Shown here: piece by piece, positions 16,202 through 24,599 of the stretch
How the letters are laid out: the number at the start of each line of letters is the position of its first letter
Numbering within the stretch: the stretch's first letter is position 1
Assembly (NCBI GenBank): GCA_029572965.1
Contig: JAKPQD010000048.1
Location: forward strand, 1-33,993
From: Bacteroidota bacterium
Lineage (GTDB): Bacteria > Bacteroidota > Bacteroidia > Bacteroidales > DTGW01
DNA length: 33,993 bases
Reading direction: 5' to 3'
The notes under the pieces: model-generated
Seen by the model: the letters and a program-made list of their open reading frames with translations, nothing else
What the model was told of the DNA's origin: nothing
The model's database searches: none
Position numbers and translations under genes: made by a program

Positions 16202-17719
16202 CTAATTTTTTCCTGGATTTGCTTTAATACAGTTAGAAATTGCATCGATATATGCTTCAACAGAAGCTGTAATAACATCAGAATTGGCCCCAAACCCGTA
16301 ATAATTTACGCCTTTGTATTCAACCTGAACGTGAACTTTGCCAATATCATCTGTTCCACGCGTAATAGCCTGTACCAAGTATTCTTCAAGCTTAGCTTTT
16401 GTTTTCACAATCTGACGAACAGCAGAAAAGGCAGCATCAACCGGGCCTACACCAGATGAAGTTGCTACATGCTCTTCTCCATTATATTTAAGTTTAACAG
16501 TAGCCATTGGTATTGCGCTTTTGCCACACAATACATTCAAATACTCCATTTGGATAATCTTGTCTTTTGATCGGTCTTCACCTAATAACAATACCAAATC
16601 ATCATCATTGATATCCTTTTTCTTATCGGCCATAGCTAAGAATTGTTCGTAAATCTTATCTAATTTATCGCCGTCAACCTTATAACCAAGTTTTTCAAAC
16701 CTGTGTTTTAAAGCAGCTCTGCCACTACGGGCTGTTAGTTTAATAGCAGATTCGCTCAAGCCAACTTCACGAGGATCGATAATTTCATAATTTTCGCGGT
16801 GTTTCAATACACCATCCTGATGGATACCTGATGAGTGGGCAAATGCATTACGTCCAACAATAGCTTTGTTAGCTTGTACAGGCATACGCATCAATGTCGA
16901 AACCAAACGGCTTGTAGAAATAATCTTTTTGGTATTGATACCTGTGTTAAGCTTAATATCGTTGCGACATTTCAAAATCATGGCCACTTCTTCCAAAGAT
17001 GTATTTCCGGCTCGCTCACCAATACCATTGATAGTAACCTCTACCTGGCGGGCACCATTCATCACACCGGCAATAGTGTTGGCTGTAGCCATACCAAGGT
17101 CGTTGTGGCAGTGTGTAGAAATGATTGCCTTATCTATATTCTTTACATTCTCTTTCAGAAAACGGATTTTGCGGCCATATTCTTCCGGAATACAATAGCC
17201 GGTAGTATCAGGAATATTTACCACAGTTGCCCCGGCTGCAATAACCGCTTCGATAACACGGGCAAGATATTCATTCTCGGTACGGCCAGCATCTTCAGCA
17301 TAAAATTCCACATCATCAACAAATTTGCGGGCATATTTTACTGCTTCTTTTGCACGCTCAATAATTTCTTCAGGGTTCGATTTGAGCTTATAATTAATGT
17401 GATAAAATGAAGTTCCTATACCGGTATGAATACGCGCTCTTTTAGCAAATTTGAGCGCTTCTGCGGCAACCTCAATATCTTTTTTCACGGCACGGGTCAA
17501 ACCACAAATAGTTGGCTCTGAAACAGCTTTTGATATTTCTACTACAGAGTTAAAATCTCCTGGGCTTGAGATGGGGAAGCCTGCTTCAATAATATCTACA
17601 CCTAAAGCCTCTAAAGCTTTGGCAACTTCAATCTTTTCAATGGTATTGAGCTGACAGCCCGGCACTTGTTCGCCATCGCGTAAGGTGGTGTCAAAAATGA
17701 ACACTTTATTGTCTGCCAT
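16202..17719 (-). CDS. leuA: 2-isopropylmalate synthase
   Basis: 505 aa. It condenses 2-oxoisovalerate and acetyl-CoA, the committed step of leucine synthesis. Seen: [14 protein letters not shown] (DRE-TIM start, residues ~9-22), [38 protein letters not shown] (metal-binding His pair), [29 protein letters not shown], and a C-terminal regulatory domain ([13 protein letters not shown], residues ~390-500) for leucine feedback. It is first in leuACD and divergent from the PchB-like gene across ~330 bp of extremely AT-rich DNA. It is clearly distinct from the cimA product in the substrate-specificity segments. Confidence 0.93.
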   Translation of the reverse strand: MADNKVFIFDTTLRDGEQVPGCQLNTIEKIEVAKALEALGVDIIEAGFPISSPGDFNSVVEISKAVSEPTICGLTRAVKKDIEVAAEALKFAKRARIHTGIGTSFYHINYKLKSNPEEIIERAKEAVKYARKFVDDVEFYAEDAGRTENEYLARVIEAVIAAGATVVNIPDTTGYCIPEEYGRKIRFLKENVKNIDKAIISTHCHNDLGMATANTIAGVMNGARQVEVTINGIGERAGNTSLEEVAMILKCRNDIKLNTGINTKKIISTSRLVSTLMRMPVQANKAIVGRNAFAHSSGIHQDGVLKHRENYEIIDPREVGLSESAIKLTARSGRAALKHRFEKLGYKVDGDKLDKIYEQFLAMADKKKDINDDDLVLLLGEDRSKDKIIQMEYLNVLCGKSAIPMATVKLKYNGEEHVATSSGVGPVDAAFSAVRQIVKTKAKLEEYLVQAITRGTDDIGKVHVQVEYKGVNYYGFGANSDVITASVEAYIDAISNCIKANPGKN

Positions 17720-17804
17720 AATGATAAGTATTTAATTATTAATATTTTAAACTCTCTTTAAAAAATGAAAAAACATTTATAAGTATCTTTCTATTTTGAT
17801 TTTT

Positions 17805-17812
17805 CAAAAGTA
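17805..17812 (-). promoter_or_regulatory. -7 promoter element for leuA (TACTTTTG)
   Basis: A perfect TAnnTTTG match 86 nt upstream of the leuA ATG. No -33 element at the usual spacing, and AT-richness raises the chance of a random match. Confidence 0.35.
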
Positions 17813-17863
17813 AAAATAAAATTTCAATTATTATATAAAATTCAATTTTTTTTAAATAAAAAT

Positions 17864-17887
17864 AAATGTAAAGTTTAATTTACATTT
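17864..17887. promoter_or_regulatory. Palindromic operator candidate
   Basis: AAATGTAAA, a 6-nt spacer and TTTACATTT form a perfect 9-bp inverted repeat, the right size for a dimeric regulator, between the divergent promoters and about 50 bp upstream of the leuA -7 element. Confidence 0.35.
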
Positions 17888-18010
17888 TAAATTAATTTAT
17901 ATTCATAATTAATTATATTACAATTATTTATAAAATAAATTAAATAATAAAGCCCCTGTTTTAAGTGTAAATATATTTTCAAATTTGAAAGAATGTTAGG
18001 TAAAAATGTA

Positions 18011-18018
18011 TATTTTTG
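18011..18018 (+). promoter_or_regulatory. -7 promoter element for the PchB-like gene (TATTTTTG)
   Basis: TAnnTTTG match with a TTTG at 17984-17987 upstream (23-nt gap, slightly longer than the usual 19-21). Start expected near 18024, about 28 nt before the ATG. Confidence 0.4.
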
Positions 18019-18051
18019 ACTCCGAAAATTAAACCAGAATTAATTAAAGCC

Positions 18052-18357
18052 ATGACCAAAAAAGCCTACCAATGCCTTTCTTTAGAAGAAGTCAGAAAAG
18101 AAATAGACTCCATCGACCAGCAAATTATTCAACTTTTTGCCGACCGTTTTGAATACGTAAAAGCTGTAGTCAAATTTAGAAATCCAGCCCAACCTGAAGT
18201 TGCAGACCGCGTGCGTTTTGAAAATGTCATCAAACAACGTGGTCAATGGGCTTCAAACCTCGGACTTGATGCCAATTCAATTGAAAAAGTATATAGAGAG
18301 CTTATTGAATATTATATACGCGAACAAGCAGAGTATGCAAAGAATTTAATTAAATAG
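18052..18357 (+). CDS. Chorismate mutase (AroQ/PchB-like)
   Basis: 101 aa from ATG 18052; an in-frame TTG at 18016 lies inside the promoter element and is rejected. All-helical AroQ-fold protein: LEEVRKEIDSIDQQIIQLF (helix 1 with the substrate-binding Arg), DRFEYVKAVVKFR, ADRVRFENVIKQRGQWAS and a last helix IEKVYRELIEYYIREQ. The pattern ADRV...R..WA...GLD...I...Y..(I/L)I.YYI.EQ is closer to PchB (isochorismate pyruvate lyase/chorismate mutase) than to the AroQ of chorismate mutase-prephenate dehydratase. It could make prephenate, or salicylate plus pyruvate from isochorismate; no isochorismate synthase is nearby. It is 22 nt before the aldolase-like gene and surely cotranscribed. Confidence 0.75.
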   Translation: MTKKAYQCLSLEEVRKEIDSIDQQIIQLFADRFEYVKAVVKFRNPAQPEVADRVRFENVIKQRGQWASNLGLDANSIEKVYRELIEYYIREQAEYAKNLIK

Positions 18358-18379
18358 ATAATAACTTAACACTAAACAC

Positions 18380-19330
18380 ATGTACAGAAAAGAAATTAAA
18401 GTGATAGACTGCACGATACGTGATGGCGGATTGATGAACAACTGGCAGTTTTCAGACGAATTTGTTAAAGCGGTTTACCATGCACTGGTCGAAGCCGGGG
18501 TCGATTATATGGAAATTGGGTACAAAAGCAGCGAAAAATCGTATTCGCGTACCGAAAATGGACCTTGGAAATTCTGTGATGAAAAGGATTTGCGCCGTAT
18601 TGTGGGTGATAACAAAACCAACCTGAAACTTTCGTGCATGGCAGATATTGGACGTATTGAACCTACAGATATTGCTCCTAAAAAGGATAGCGTTATTGAC
18701 ATGATACGCGTGGCCTGTTATGTTCACCAAATGGACAAAGCTATTGCCCTTGCCGAACATTGTATGGACAAAGGCTATGAAACCACTATCAACCTGATGG
18801 CTGTATCTAAGGTTAACGAACGCGACCTGGATGAAGCGCTGAACGATGTGGCTAAATCGCGTGTTCCAACTTTGTATGTAGTGGACAGCTTTGGCAGTAT
18901 GTATTGCGAACAAATAGAGCTGTTAGCTCGTAAGTATTTCAAGGCATTGCCGGGTAAAACCATTGGTATCCATGCTCACAACAATATGCAGCTGGCTTTT
19001 TCCAATACTATCACAGCCATTATTGAAGGTTGCAACATGCTCGATTCTACATTGCTAGGTTTTGGACGTGGAGCTGGTAATTGCCATACCGAAACCCTTA
19101 TAGCTTTTTTGAAAAACCCAAAGTTCAAACTTCGCCCAATTATTAAAGTTATCCAGGAACAGATTATCCCTTTACAACAAAAGATTGATTGGGGGTACCA
19201 CATTCCTTACCTTATCACAGGTATGTTAAACGAACACCCAAAGAGTGCCATGGAATGGATGGAATCACCTGAGAAGTATGACTTCGTGAAGTTTTATAAC
19301 CAAATGACTGAAAGCTACGCGCTTGAATAA
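18380..19330 (+). CDS. DRE-TIM aldolase-like protein (HMGL-like domain)
   Basis: 316 aa. A TIM-barrel metalloenzyme of the HMG-CoA lyase-like / 4-hydroxy-2-oxovalerate aldolase group. Seen: DCTIRDGGLMNNW (Arg14-Asp15 in place of the Leu[10 protein letters not shown]), MEIGYKSSEKSY, YVVDSFGSMY and GIHAHNNMQLAFSN (metal ligands His198 and His200), then GFGRGAGNCHTETL. There is no LeuA regulatory domain and no DmpG communication domain, and the C-terminal part (WGYHIPYLITGMLNEHP) resembles unassigned aldolase catalytic domain proteins. The expected chemistry is a retro-aldol or aldol reaction of a 2-oxo acid. Pairing with a chorismate mutase hints at an aromatic 2-oxo acid, but the substrate is unknown. 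Confidence 0.75.
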   Translation: MYRKEIKVIDCTIRDGGLMNNWQFSDEFVKAVYHALVEAGVDYMEIGYKSSEKSYSRTENGPWKFCDEKDLRRIVGDNKTNLKLSCMADIGRIEPTDIAPKKDSVIDMIRVACYVHQMDKAIALAEHCMDKGYETTINLMAVSKVNERDLDEALNDVAKSRVPTLYVVDSFGSMYCEQIELLARKYFKALPGKTIGIHAHNNMQLAFSNTITAIIEGCNMLDSTLLGFGRGAGNCHTETLIAFLKNPKFKLRPIIKVIQEQIIPLQQKIDWGYHIPYLITGMLNEHPKSAMEWMESPEKYDFVKFYNQMTESYALE

Positions 19331-19347
19331 TCAGTACAAAGAGCTGA

Positions 19348-19392
19348 AATAAAATGCCCCAAAGCTATATAAAGCCTTTGGGGTATTTTATT
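19348..19392. terminator. Bidirectional terminator
   Basis: A 17-bp stem with one G-U pair (AATAAAATGCCCCAAAG at 19348-19364 with 19376-19392) and an 11-nt loop, with A/T tracts on both sides. It serves the aldolase-like gene (plus) and the CotH-type gene (minus). Confidence 0.8.
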
Positions 19393-19438
19393 TTATTATC
19401 CCAAAACATTGTTGCTATAGTTATTGTAAAGCTAAATA

Positions 19439-22400
19439 TTACTTAACAACCACCTTTTGCACCTTCATTTCTTTATCATTTTTTAATACAATAAAATAAA
19501 TACCTTGAGAAACTTGAAGTTGTTGAAGGTTTAATGACATACTTATCCTGTCAGACCTCAGGTTTTCATTATAAATAGTGCGGCCTTGAAGGTCTACCAT
19601 TTTTAAATTCCTGAAATTACTGCCCATAGCTTCGATTTTAATTACAGAAGACGCAGGGTTAGGGTAAATGCTACAAGTTATTTTTGAGGTCTCTATTTCA
19701 CTTGGCGGAATATAGCCTTCATCATCAGCAAATGGCGAACCTCCAATTAAAACTGAACCTTTCCAATACGTTGTGCCTGCTTCTGGTTTTGTATCTGGGG
19801 TTTTGCTTTTGGCTACAAGTGAAAAACCTGTTTCATTAGCCCTTAACACCCAATCAGGCTTGTAAGTAAAGTCAATTAAAGCAGTATTAGATTCATCATA
19901 CAAAATAACACGCTCGCCTTCGTTGGCAAGGTTCCCACTGAACCTGCCCGTAGGGGCTTTCAGATAGGTTGACTCAAACGCAGTGATATCCGCAGCAATG
20001 ACAACAAATTTGCCAGGAGCAATGATTGAGCCTTCCGGGAAAGTATATTTTACAGCACTATCTATCCGGCAACCACTCAAATCAATGCCTGTTGTTCCAA
20101 TATTTTTAAATTCAATAAATTCCATAGACTTTGACCCAAAAGATGCTGTAGCAGCCGGATTGTATTGAATTTCAGTAATACGGATATTTTCCCTGTTGGC
20201 TTTATTCGTAAAAATAACTTCACGCAAAGGGCTCCATTCGGTATCGGTTTTAATGCGGGCCTTTACAATAGTTGCAGACGAAATGTCCATTTCTTCTCCA
20301 TTTGCAAAAGTTGTTGCACTGGAATATTGCGTCCCGTCAATATTCATCGGGTCATTGCCATCTGTAGATACTACAATTTTTCCATTAACATTTGGATTTT
20401 CGAATGTCACTTTTATTGGTTTGCTTATTTCAACCTTATTTACAGATACGGCTTTCCCATCTTGCTTAACCACAGGGATATCTGTTTTGGGCAACAGGCC
20501 GGCATCTTTCAATTGCTGAATTACAATTGGGGTGCGAAGTTTAATAAATTTCGACACCGTATTGTTTACAGCCGGAATCCAGGCATTATCTTTTGTATGT
20601 GAATTATCATACGAAGATTTTGAATCGCCCCAACGGGCAGACTCTCCAATGATGGCCATATTTATCTGGTTTGTGCGGGCTTTAAACACTTTCTCAACCT
20701 GAGAAGCAGTAAGCAAACCATCGTTATACAAATATTTAACAGCCCTGTCGGCAAAACGCAGACGATATTTGGCATTGCTTTTTAAACGATGGTGCAACCA
20801 CTGTGGCGTAAACTTTAAATATGAACTTGGTGAGCTCATCCCATCATTTTCTAAGCTCACTCGATTTTCTTGAACCCCCGAATTATTATTTTCCTGACTT
20901 CCTGAGATATAATTAAAAGTATGTTCTGCATCATGAACAATGAAAAAGAAACCTTCCCTTTTGGAATTTCTGTTTTTAATAGCATAAAAGTTATTTGGTT
21001 GGTTATTACCGCCAAATTCAGACAATGGTGCATCAAAATTGCCAGAATAAAAGATATTCAGCATATAATCAATCAGGTTGTCTATGTCCACAAGTTTCTC
21101 AAGAGTGGTATCAATATTCCCGGTCTTATCAAGCCCTTGCAATTTATAATAAGCTGCATCTGCTGTAAAACCACTTTGTGTAAACGAATACAATCTCTGG
21201 TAAGCATCCATATTACCATCGGTGGCTTCCAGATTACTGCTATTATCTGTAGCAACTTTGATCACGTCATAATCATCTTTGTCGCCTCCCTTGTACGACT
21301 CGGCAAAGTTTGCTTCAGGACGTTCCATAAATTCATATAAACCCCAGTACATACCATTCAGAAACAATTGACAATACCTTGAACGGGTATAAGTATGCCC
21401 CATTAAGCCCTGAATATCTCTACACGTTTCATCCTGGGCATAAGTCAACATATTGTCGTGATAATAGCTCCATGAATAATTCTGTGCACAACGCAAATCA
21501 AACTTATCAAAAGTCTGGGCTGCATCTTCTCCAAATATGGGATATTTCAACTTTTTCTTTCCATATTTATCTTTAAAAAATACCCTGAATGCATGTTTAG
21601 GGTTATCCGGATGACGGCTCCACCCGCCCCTGATACGCAATCCTATGCCCGAAGCAAAAGCCTCTGTATTATCAGTGTTTATTAGCTCTATTGAAGCAGC
21701 CTTTTCCCACGATTCGCCATGGTTCAGGGCATTTACATACATCCCTTGTGAAGCATCAAAAAGTCCAATATTGTCGGTAACCAGACAAACCGTCGGGATG
21801 GTAGTAAAAGCTTTTGAAAAGTCTGATGAATACTGGGACACTACACTTTGGTTTACATCGTAATCCATTATTTGGTTGTTTACAGCACTTGATGGCCAGG
21901 TTCCACCCGGATAAACTTGAGTTTTAACTTTTTCTAAAAATAAATAAGTCCTGCTTTCAGGGTTTCCCGAGTTATAACCAGTTTTTTGCACAACAGCACG
22001 TACTACAATGCCCGGTGTTTTAACTATCCGCGTATTATCATCCGGATCAATGACAATAGTAACTGGCGAAACAGCAAGTATAGCAGTAGAAGAGGTTTGC
22101 GGATCTGAGCTGTCTAATGTATATTTGATTGTATCCCCATCTTGTCCGCCGCTCAATGTAACGTTAAATTTTGCATTATAGTAACCTCCGGGTTTACTAA
22201 ATTTGACTTCCGGGGCTTTAGGCAGTTTTTTGTTCAATGTCAGCATCATGTCAAAGTATAAGTCCGAACTGGTAAGACTGCAATTCAGCACCTGGACACA
22301 AATAGTATTTTGTCCATTTTTCAACCCAACATCTTCTATTTTGAAACTATTTGAAATAGTTTGCATTTCAACAGCGGATGAGGCCAATGAATTATACTTC

Positions 22401-22981
22401 ACTGACAAAGGAATATTGTAACTCGTTATTTCTTTACCATTCAACCAAATCTTGTACCCATCATCAATGACCATTGTTGCATTGCATTCACTAATCAAGC
22501 TGTCAGGCATATTGACAGTAAATGTCTTTCGCAGAAAAATGCTGGTATAGTTGTTGAGCATATCTGTAAGCTCTATTCCTCCAGTACCATCTCCAAACCT
22601 AAATGGTGCAGAAGATGCAGTCCATGATAAATCATCAAAGCTAGGGTTTATCCATTCTACCGAAGGAGCGGTTTTCCCTTTGAAAAAACGCCAGGTACTT
22701 CCCATTTCAATAGGCACTTCTAAGCTGGGTTGTTCAGCTTTCAAATATATCATACCCTGATTTTGAATCCTGGTCCATTGGTCATCAGCAGTCGAGTTCC
22801 AATAAATATGCCCGGTACGTTCATTTCCAGTCCCGTCATTATCAGATAATTGAATATCAAAACGAAAGGATGATCCATTGAAATTGGCTGTTTCTACCAA
22901 CGTATTTATTGGAATCTGCCATTCCTGGACCATTGGGCCCCCATCTTTTTGTACTACTTTAAAATTGGCATCCGCCAGCAA
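19439..22981 (-). CDS. CotH/lamin-tail T9SS surface protein, main part (frameshifted)
   Basis: 1180 residues in this frame, continuing the fragment at 22998-23399. Order: end of a CBM9-like domain (1-82); a jelly-roll-like segment (~90-250); a chitobiase-type C-terminal fold with SDPQTS (~258-345); a CotH kinase-like domain (~400-780) with LRIRGGWSRHPDNPKHAFRV, FLNGMYWGLYEFMERP and the later IVHDAEHTF; a second chitobiase-type fold (~880-960); a lamin-tail domain starting ITEIQYNP (~965-1075); and a Por secretion domain (~1105-1180, SIYPNPASS...GIYFIVLKNDKEMKVQKVVVK). It is thus a cell-surface or secreted multi-domain protein exported by the type IX system. CotH proteins phosphorylate proteins in spores; the target here is unknown. 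Confidence 0.8.
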   Translation of the reverse strand: MLADANFKVVQKDGGPMVQEWQIPINTLVETANFNGSSFRFDIQLSDNDGTGNERTGHIYWNSTADDQWTRIQNQGMIYLKAEQPSLEVPIEMGSTWRFFKGKTAPSVEWINPSFDDLSWTASSAPFRFGDGTGGIELTDMLNNYTSIFLRKTFTVNMPDSLISECNATMVIDDGYKIWLNGKEITSYNIPLSVKYNSLASSAVEMQTISNSFKIEDVGLKNGQNTICVQVLNCSLTSSDLYFDMMLTLNKKLPKAPEVKFSKPGGYYNAKFNVTLSGGQDGDTIKYTLDSSDPQTSSTAILAVSPVTIVIDPDDNTRIVKTPGIVVRAVVQKTGYNSGNPESRTYLFLEKVKTQVYPGGTWPSSAVNNQIMDYDVNQSVVSQYSSDFSKAFTTIPTVCLVTDNIGLFDASQGMYVNALNHGESWEKAASIELINTDNTEAFASGIGLRIRGGWSRHPDNPKHAFRVFFKDKYGKKKLKYPIFGEDAAQTFDKFDLRCAQNYSWSYYHDNMLTYAQDETCRDIQGLMGHTYTRSRYCQLFLNGMYWGLYEFMERPEANFAESYKGGDKDDYDVIKVATDNSSNLEATDGNMDAYQRLYSFTQSGFTADAAYYKLQGLDKTGNIDTTLEKLVDIDNLIDYMLNIFYSGNFDAPLSEFGGNNQPNNFYAIKNRNSKREGFFFIVHDAEHTFNYISGSQENNNSGVQENRVSLENDGMSSPSSYLKFTPQWLHHRLKSNAKYRLRFADRAVKYLYNDGLLTASQVEKVFKARTNQINMAIIGESARWGDSKSSYDNSHTKDNAWIPAVNNTVSKFIKLRTPIVIQQLKDAGLLPKTDIPVVKQDGKAVSVNKVEISKPIKVTFENPNVNGKIVVSTDGNDPMNIDGTQYSSATTFANGEEMDISSATIVKARIKTDTEWSPLREVIFTNKANRENIRITEIQYNPAATASFGSKSMEFIEFKNIGTTGIDLSGCRIDSAVKYTFPEGSIIAPGKFVVIAADITAFESTYLKAPTGRFSGNLANEGERVILYDESNTALIDFTYKPDWVLRANETGFSLVAKSKTPDTKPEAGTTYWKGSVLIGGSPFADDEGYIPPSEIETSKITCSIYPNPASSVIKIEAMGSNFRNLKMVDLQGRTIYNENLRSDRISMSLNLQQLQVSQGIYFIVLKNDKEMKVQKVVVK

Positions 22982-22997
22982 AGTAGCAATATTTGAA

Positions 22998-23399
22998 CTA
23001 CCATCTACCCCCCCCTGCAGCTTGAGTTTTAGAAGCCAACTTCCTGATTTGCCAATCGCCGGGCCGATATGTATCTGAATTCTTTACATCCATAGCAAAA
23101 AATAACTCCACGCAATCGCTTTGCCATGTAGATGAACCCACCTGATTGGGCGTAGGATCTGTAATGTATAACAATAAATAAATATTTTTGTCATCATAGC
23201 ACATTTTAAAACTGCCACTATAACCATCAGTACTGCCCAAAGCTTGTTCAATATCATTAAGGGGTTGCAAGGCCCAGGTTGCATCAATGGCATTACCATC
23301 AATAACAGGGGCATTTTTCACTTTGTAAATATCTATGCCCCAGGCAAAAATATCATACATGAAAAATCCGAAAATTGCTGTTAGCAAAACTTTTTTCAT
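22998..23399 (-). CDS. CotH/lamin-tail T9SS surface protein, N-terminal fragment (frameshifted)
   Basis: 133 residues. It starts with a signal peptide (MKKVLLTAIFGFFMYDIFAWG) for Sec export, needed before type IX secretion, then a CBM9/DOMON-like fold (VIDGNAIDATWALQPLND, YDDKNIYLLLYITDPTP, DCVELFFAMDVKN). The reading frame leaves the domain in a G8 tract (C8 at 23008-23015) and stops soon after in GGGRW. Removing one G continues the frame into the next ORF as AAGGVDGSSNIATLLADANF, rejoining the same CBM9-like domain, so both pieces are one gene of about 1319 aa. The cause is either a sequencing error or phase variation. The gene lies 95 bp after the DppB-like permease. Confidence 0.75.
   Translation of the reverse strand: MKKVLLTAIFGFFMYDIFAWGIDIYKVKNAPVIDGNAIDATWALQPLNDIEQALGSTDGYSGSFKMCYDDKNIYLLLYITDPTPNQVGSSTWQSDCVELFFAMDVKNSDTYRPGDWQIRKLASKTQAAGGGRW
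23008..23015 (-). other. G8 homopolymer frameshift site
   Basis: Eight consecutive G on the coding (minus) strand. Frames before and after differ by one base; seven G would give an uninterrupted ~1319-codon gene. Confidence 0.75.
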
Positions 23400-23494
23400 T
23401 TTTTCGTCAATTAGTGTAGAATGCTAAAGTAAATAAAACTAAATCAAAACAATATATACGAAGTAGCCTTTTTACAGTTTGGAAATATGTAGAA

Positions 23495-24586
23495 TTATTT
23501 GAGGCTTATCCGTGGGTCCAAAATGGAATAAACAATATCGGTAAAGATATTGACCACAATGAAAATAACAGAGATGACGACAACCGTTCCCATAACTACC
23601 GGGACATCAAAGTTTTGAAGGGCATTGACCATCACATATCCTAAGCCTTTCCAGGCAAAAATATACTCAATAAATATCACCCCGGCCATCATCGAGGCAA
23701 ACCAGCCCGATATGGATGAAACAACAGGGTTTAAAGCGTTTTTCAAAGCATGGTGCATCACAACCGAATATTGAGAAAGCCCCTTGGCACGTGCTGTCCT
23801 GATATAGTCTTGCGACAGGGTGTCCAGCATAGAGTTTCGTGTAAGCTGCGTAAATACTGACAAAGGTCGAATGCTCAATGTCAATGCAGGAAGAATAATA
23901 TTTTTCAATGCCAGATGCCGCCCTTCGCCCATGTCGTCTATAACATACAGGCTGCCTGTCAAATCAAGGCCTGTTACATTGCCCAACAGGTAAGCAAAAA
24001 GCCAGGCAAACAGAATAGCAGCAAAATAAGAGGGTAAAGACATACCCAATGCACTGACAACAATAGATACCTTGTCCACCCAGGTATCTTTTTTCAAAGC
24101 CGATAGTATTCCTAACCCTATCCCTATTATTGTGGCCAAAACTATTGATATAAAAGCTAATACAAAAGTTGGAACTAATGCTTCACTTATCATATCAGAC
24201 ACAAAACGCTTGTTTTGGTACGAGCGCCTCATATAAGGGGCTTTCAATACTAGGCCTTTACTTTCTCCAATGTTAAAAAGCTTTGCAGAATGCTTATAAA
24301 CAGTTGTATCGTAAAAGAAGTAACTGGACTGGTCTTTACAGTTGAAAACACTGACAGGCGACAGATCATTGAGATACTTTACATACTGCATCGTTACAGG
24401 CTTGTCAAGTCCTAAGTCTGCACGCACAGCAGCCAATGATGCACTATCTGAGCGTTGTCCAAGTGCCATACGTGCCGGATCTCCCGGGATTACATTAAAC
24501 AGAATGAATATGAGGGTCATTACCCCCCACAGTATTGAAACCGAATAAAGCGCTTTTTTAAGAATGTATAAAATAAGTGTTTTCAA
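23495..24586 (-). CDS. ABC transporter permease, DppB/OppB type
   Basis: 363 aa. The N-terminus has the family start (first helix VSILWGVMTLIFILFNVIPGDPA with the GDPA turn), a long periplasmic loop (residues ~45-130), then five helices. The ABC-contact (EAA-like) loop reads RTARAKGLSQYSVVMHHALKNALNP (~250-275), the site where the ATPase docks. It should form one half of an inner-membrane channel for peptides or nickel, with a DppC-type partner, two ATPases and a binding protein; none of these are in the window, so they are encoded elsewhere or the gene is an orphan. The large periplasmic insert is typical of Bacteroidota versions. It follows the DoxX gene by 13 nt. Confidence 0.82.
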   Translation of the reverse strand: MKTLILYILKKALYSVSILWGVMTLIFILFNVIPGDPARMALGQRSDSASLAAVRADLGLDKPVTMQYVKYLNDLSPVSVFNCKDQSSYFFYDTTVYKHSAKLFNIGESKGLVLKAPYMRRSYQNKRFVSDMISEALVPTFVLAFISIVLATIIGIGLGILSALKKDTWVDKVSIVVSALGMSLPSYFAAILFAWLFAYLLGNVTGLDLTGSLYVIDDMGEGRHLALKNIILPALTLSIRPLSVFTQLTRNSMLDTLSQDYIRTARAKGLSQYSVVMHHALKNALNPVVSSISGWFASMMAGVIFIEYIFAWKGLGYVMVNALQNFDVPVVMGTVVVISVIFIVVNIFTDIVYSILDPRISLK

Positions 24587-24599
24587 TACTTCTGCTTAA

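Larger units (their letters stand above)
17720..18051. other. Divergent leuA / PchB-like intergenic region
   Basis: About 330 bp, roughly 85% A+T. It holds a TACTTTTG element for leuA (17805-17812, minus), a TATTTTTG element for the plus-strand pair (18011-18018) and a 9-bp inverted repeat at 17864-17887. No ORF or RNA gene is seen. Confidence 0.55.

Noticed and set aside
18016-18051. TTG start extending the chorismate mutase-like gene by 12 codons
   Set aside because: The TTG is part of the TATTTTTG promoter element and the family begins near ATG 18052.
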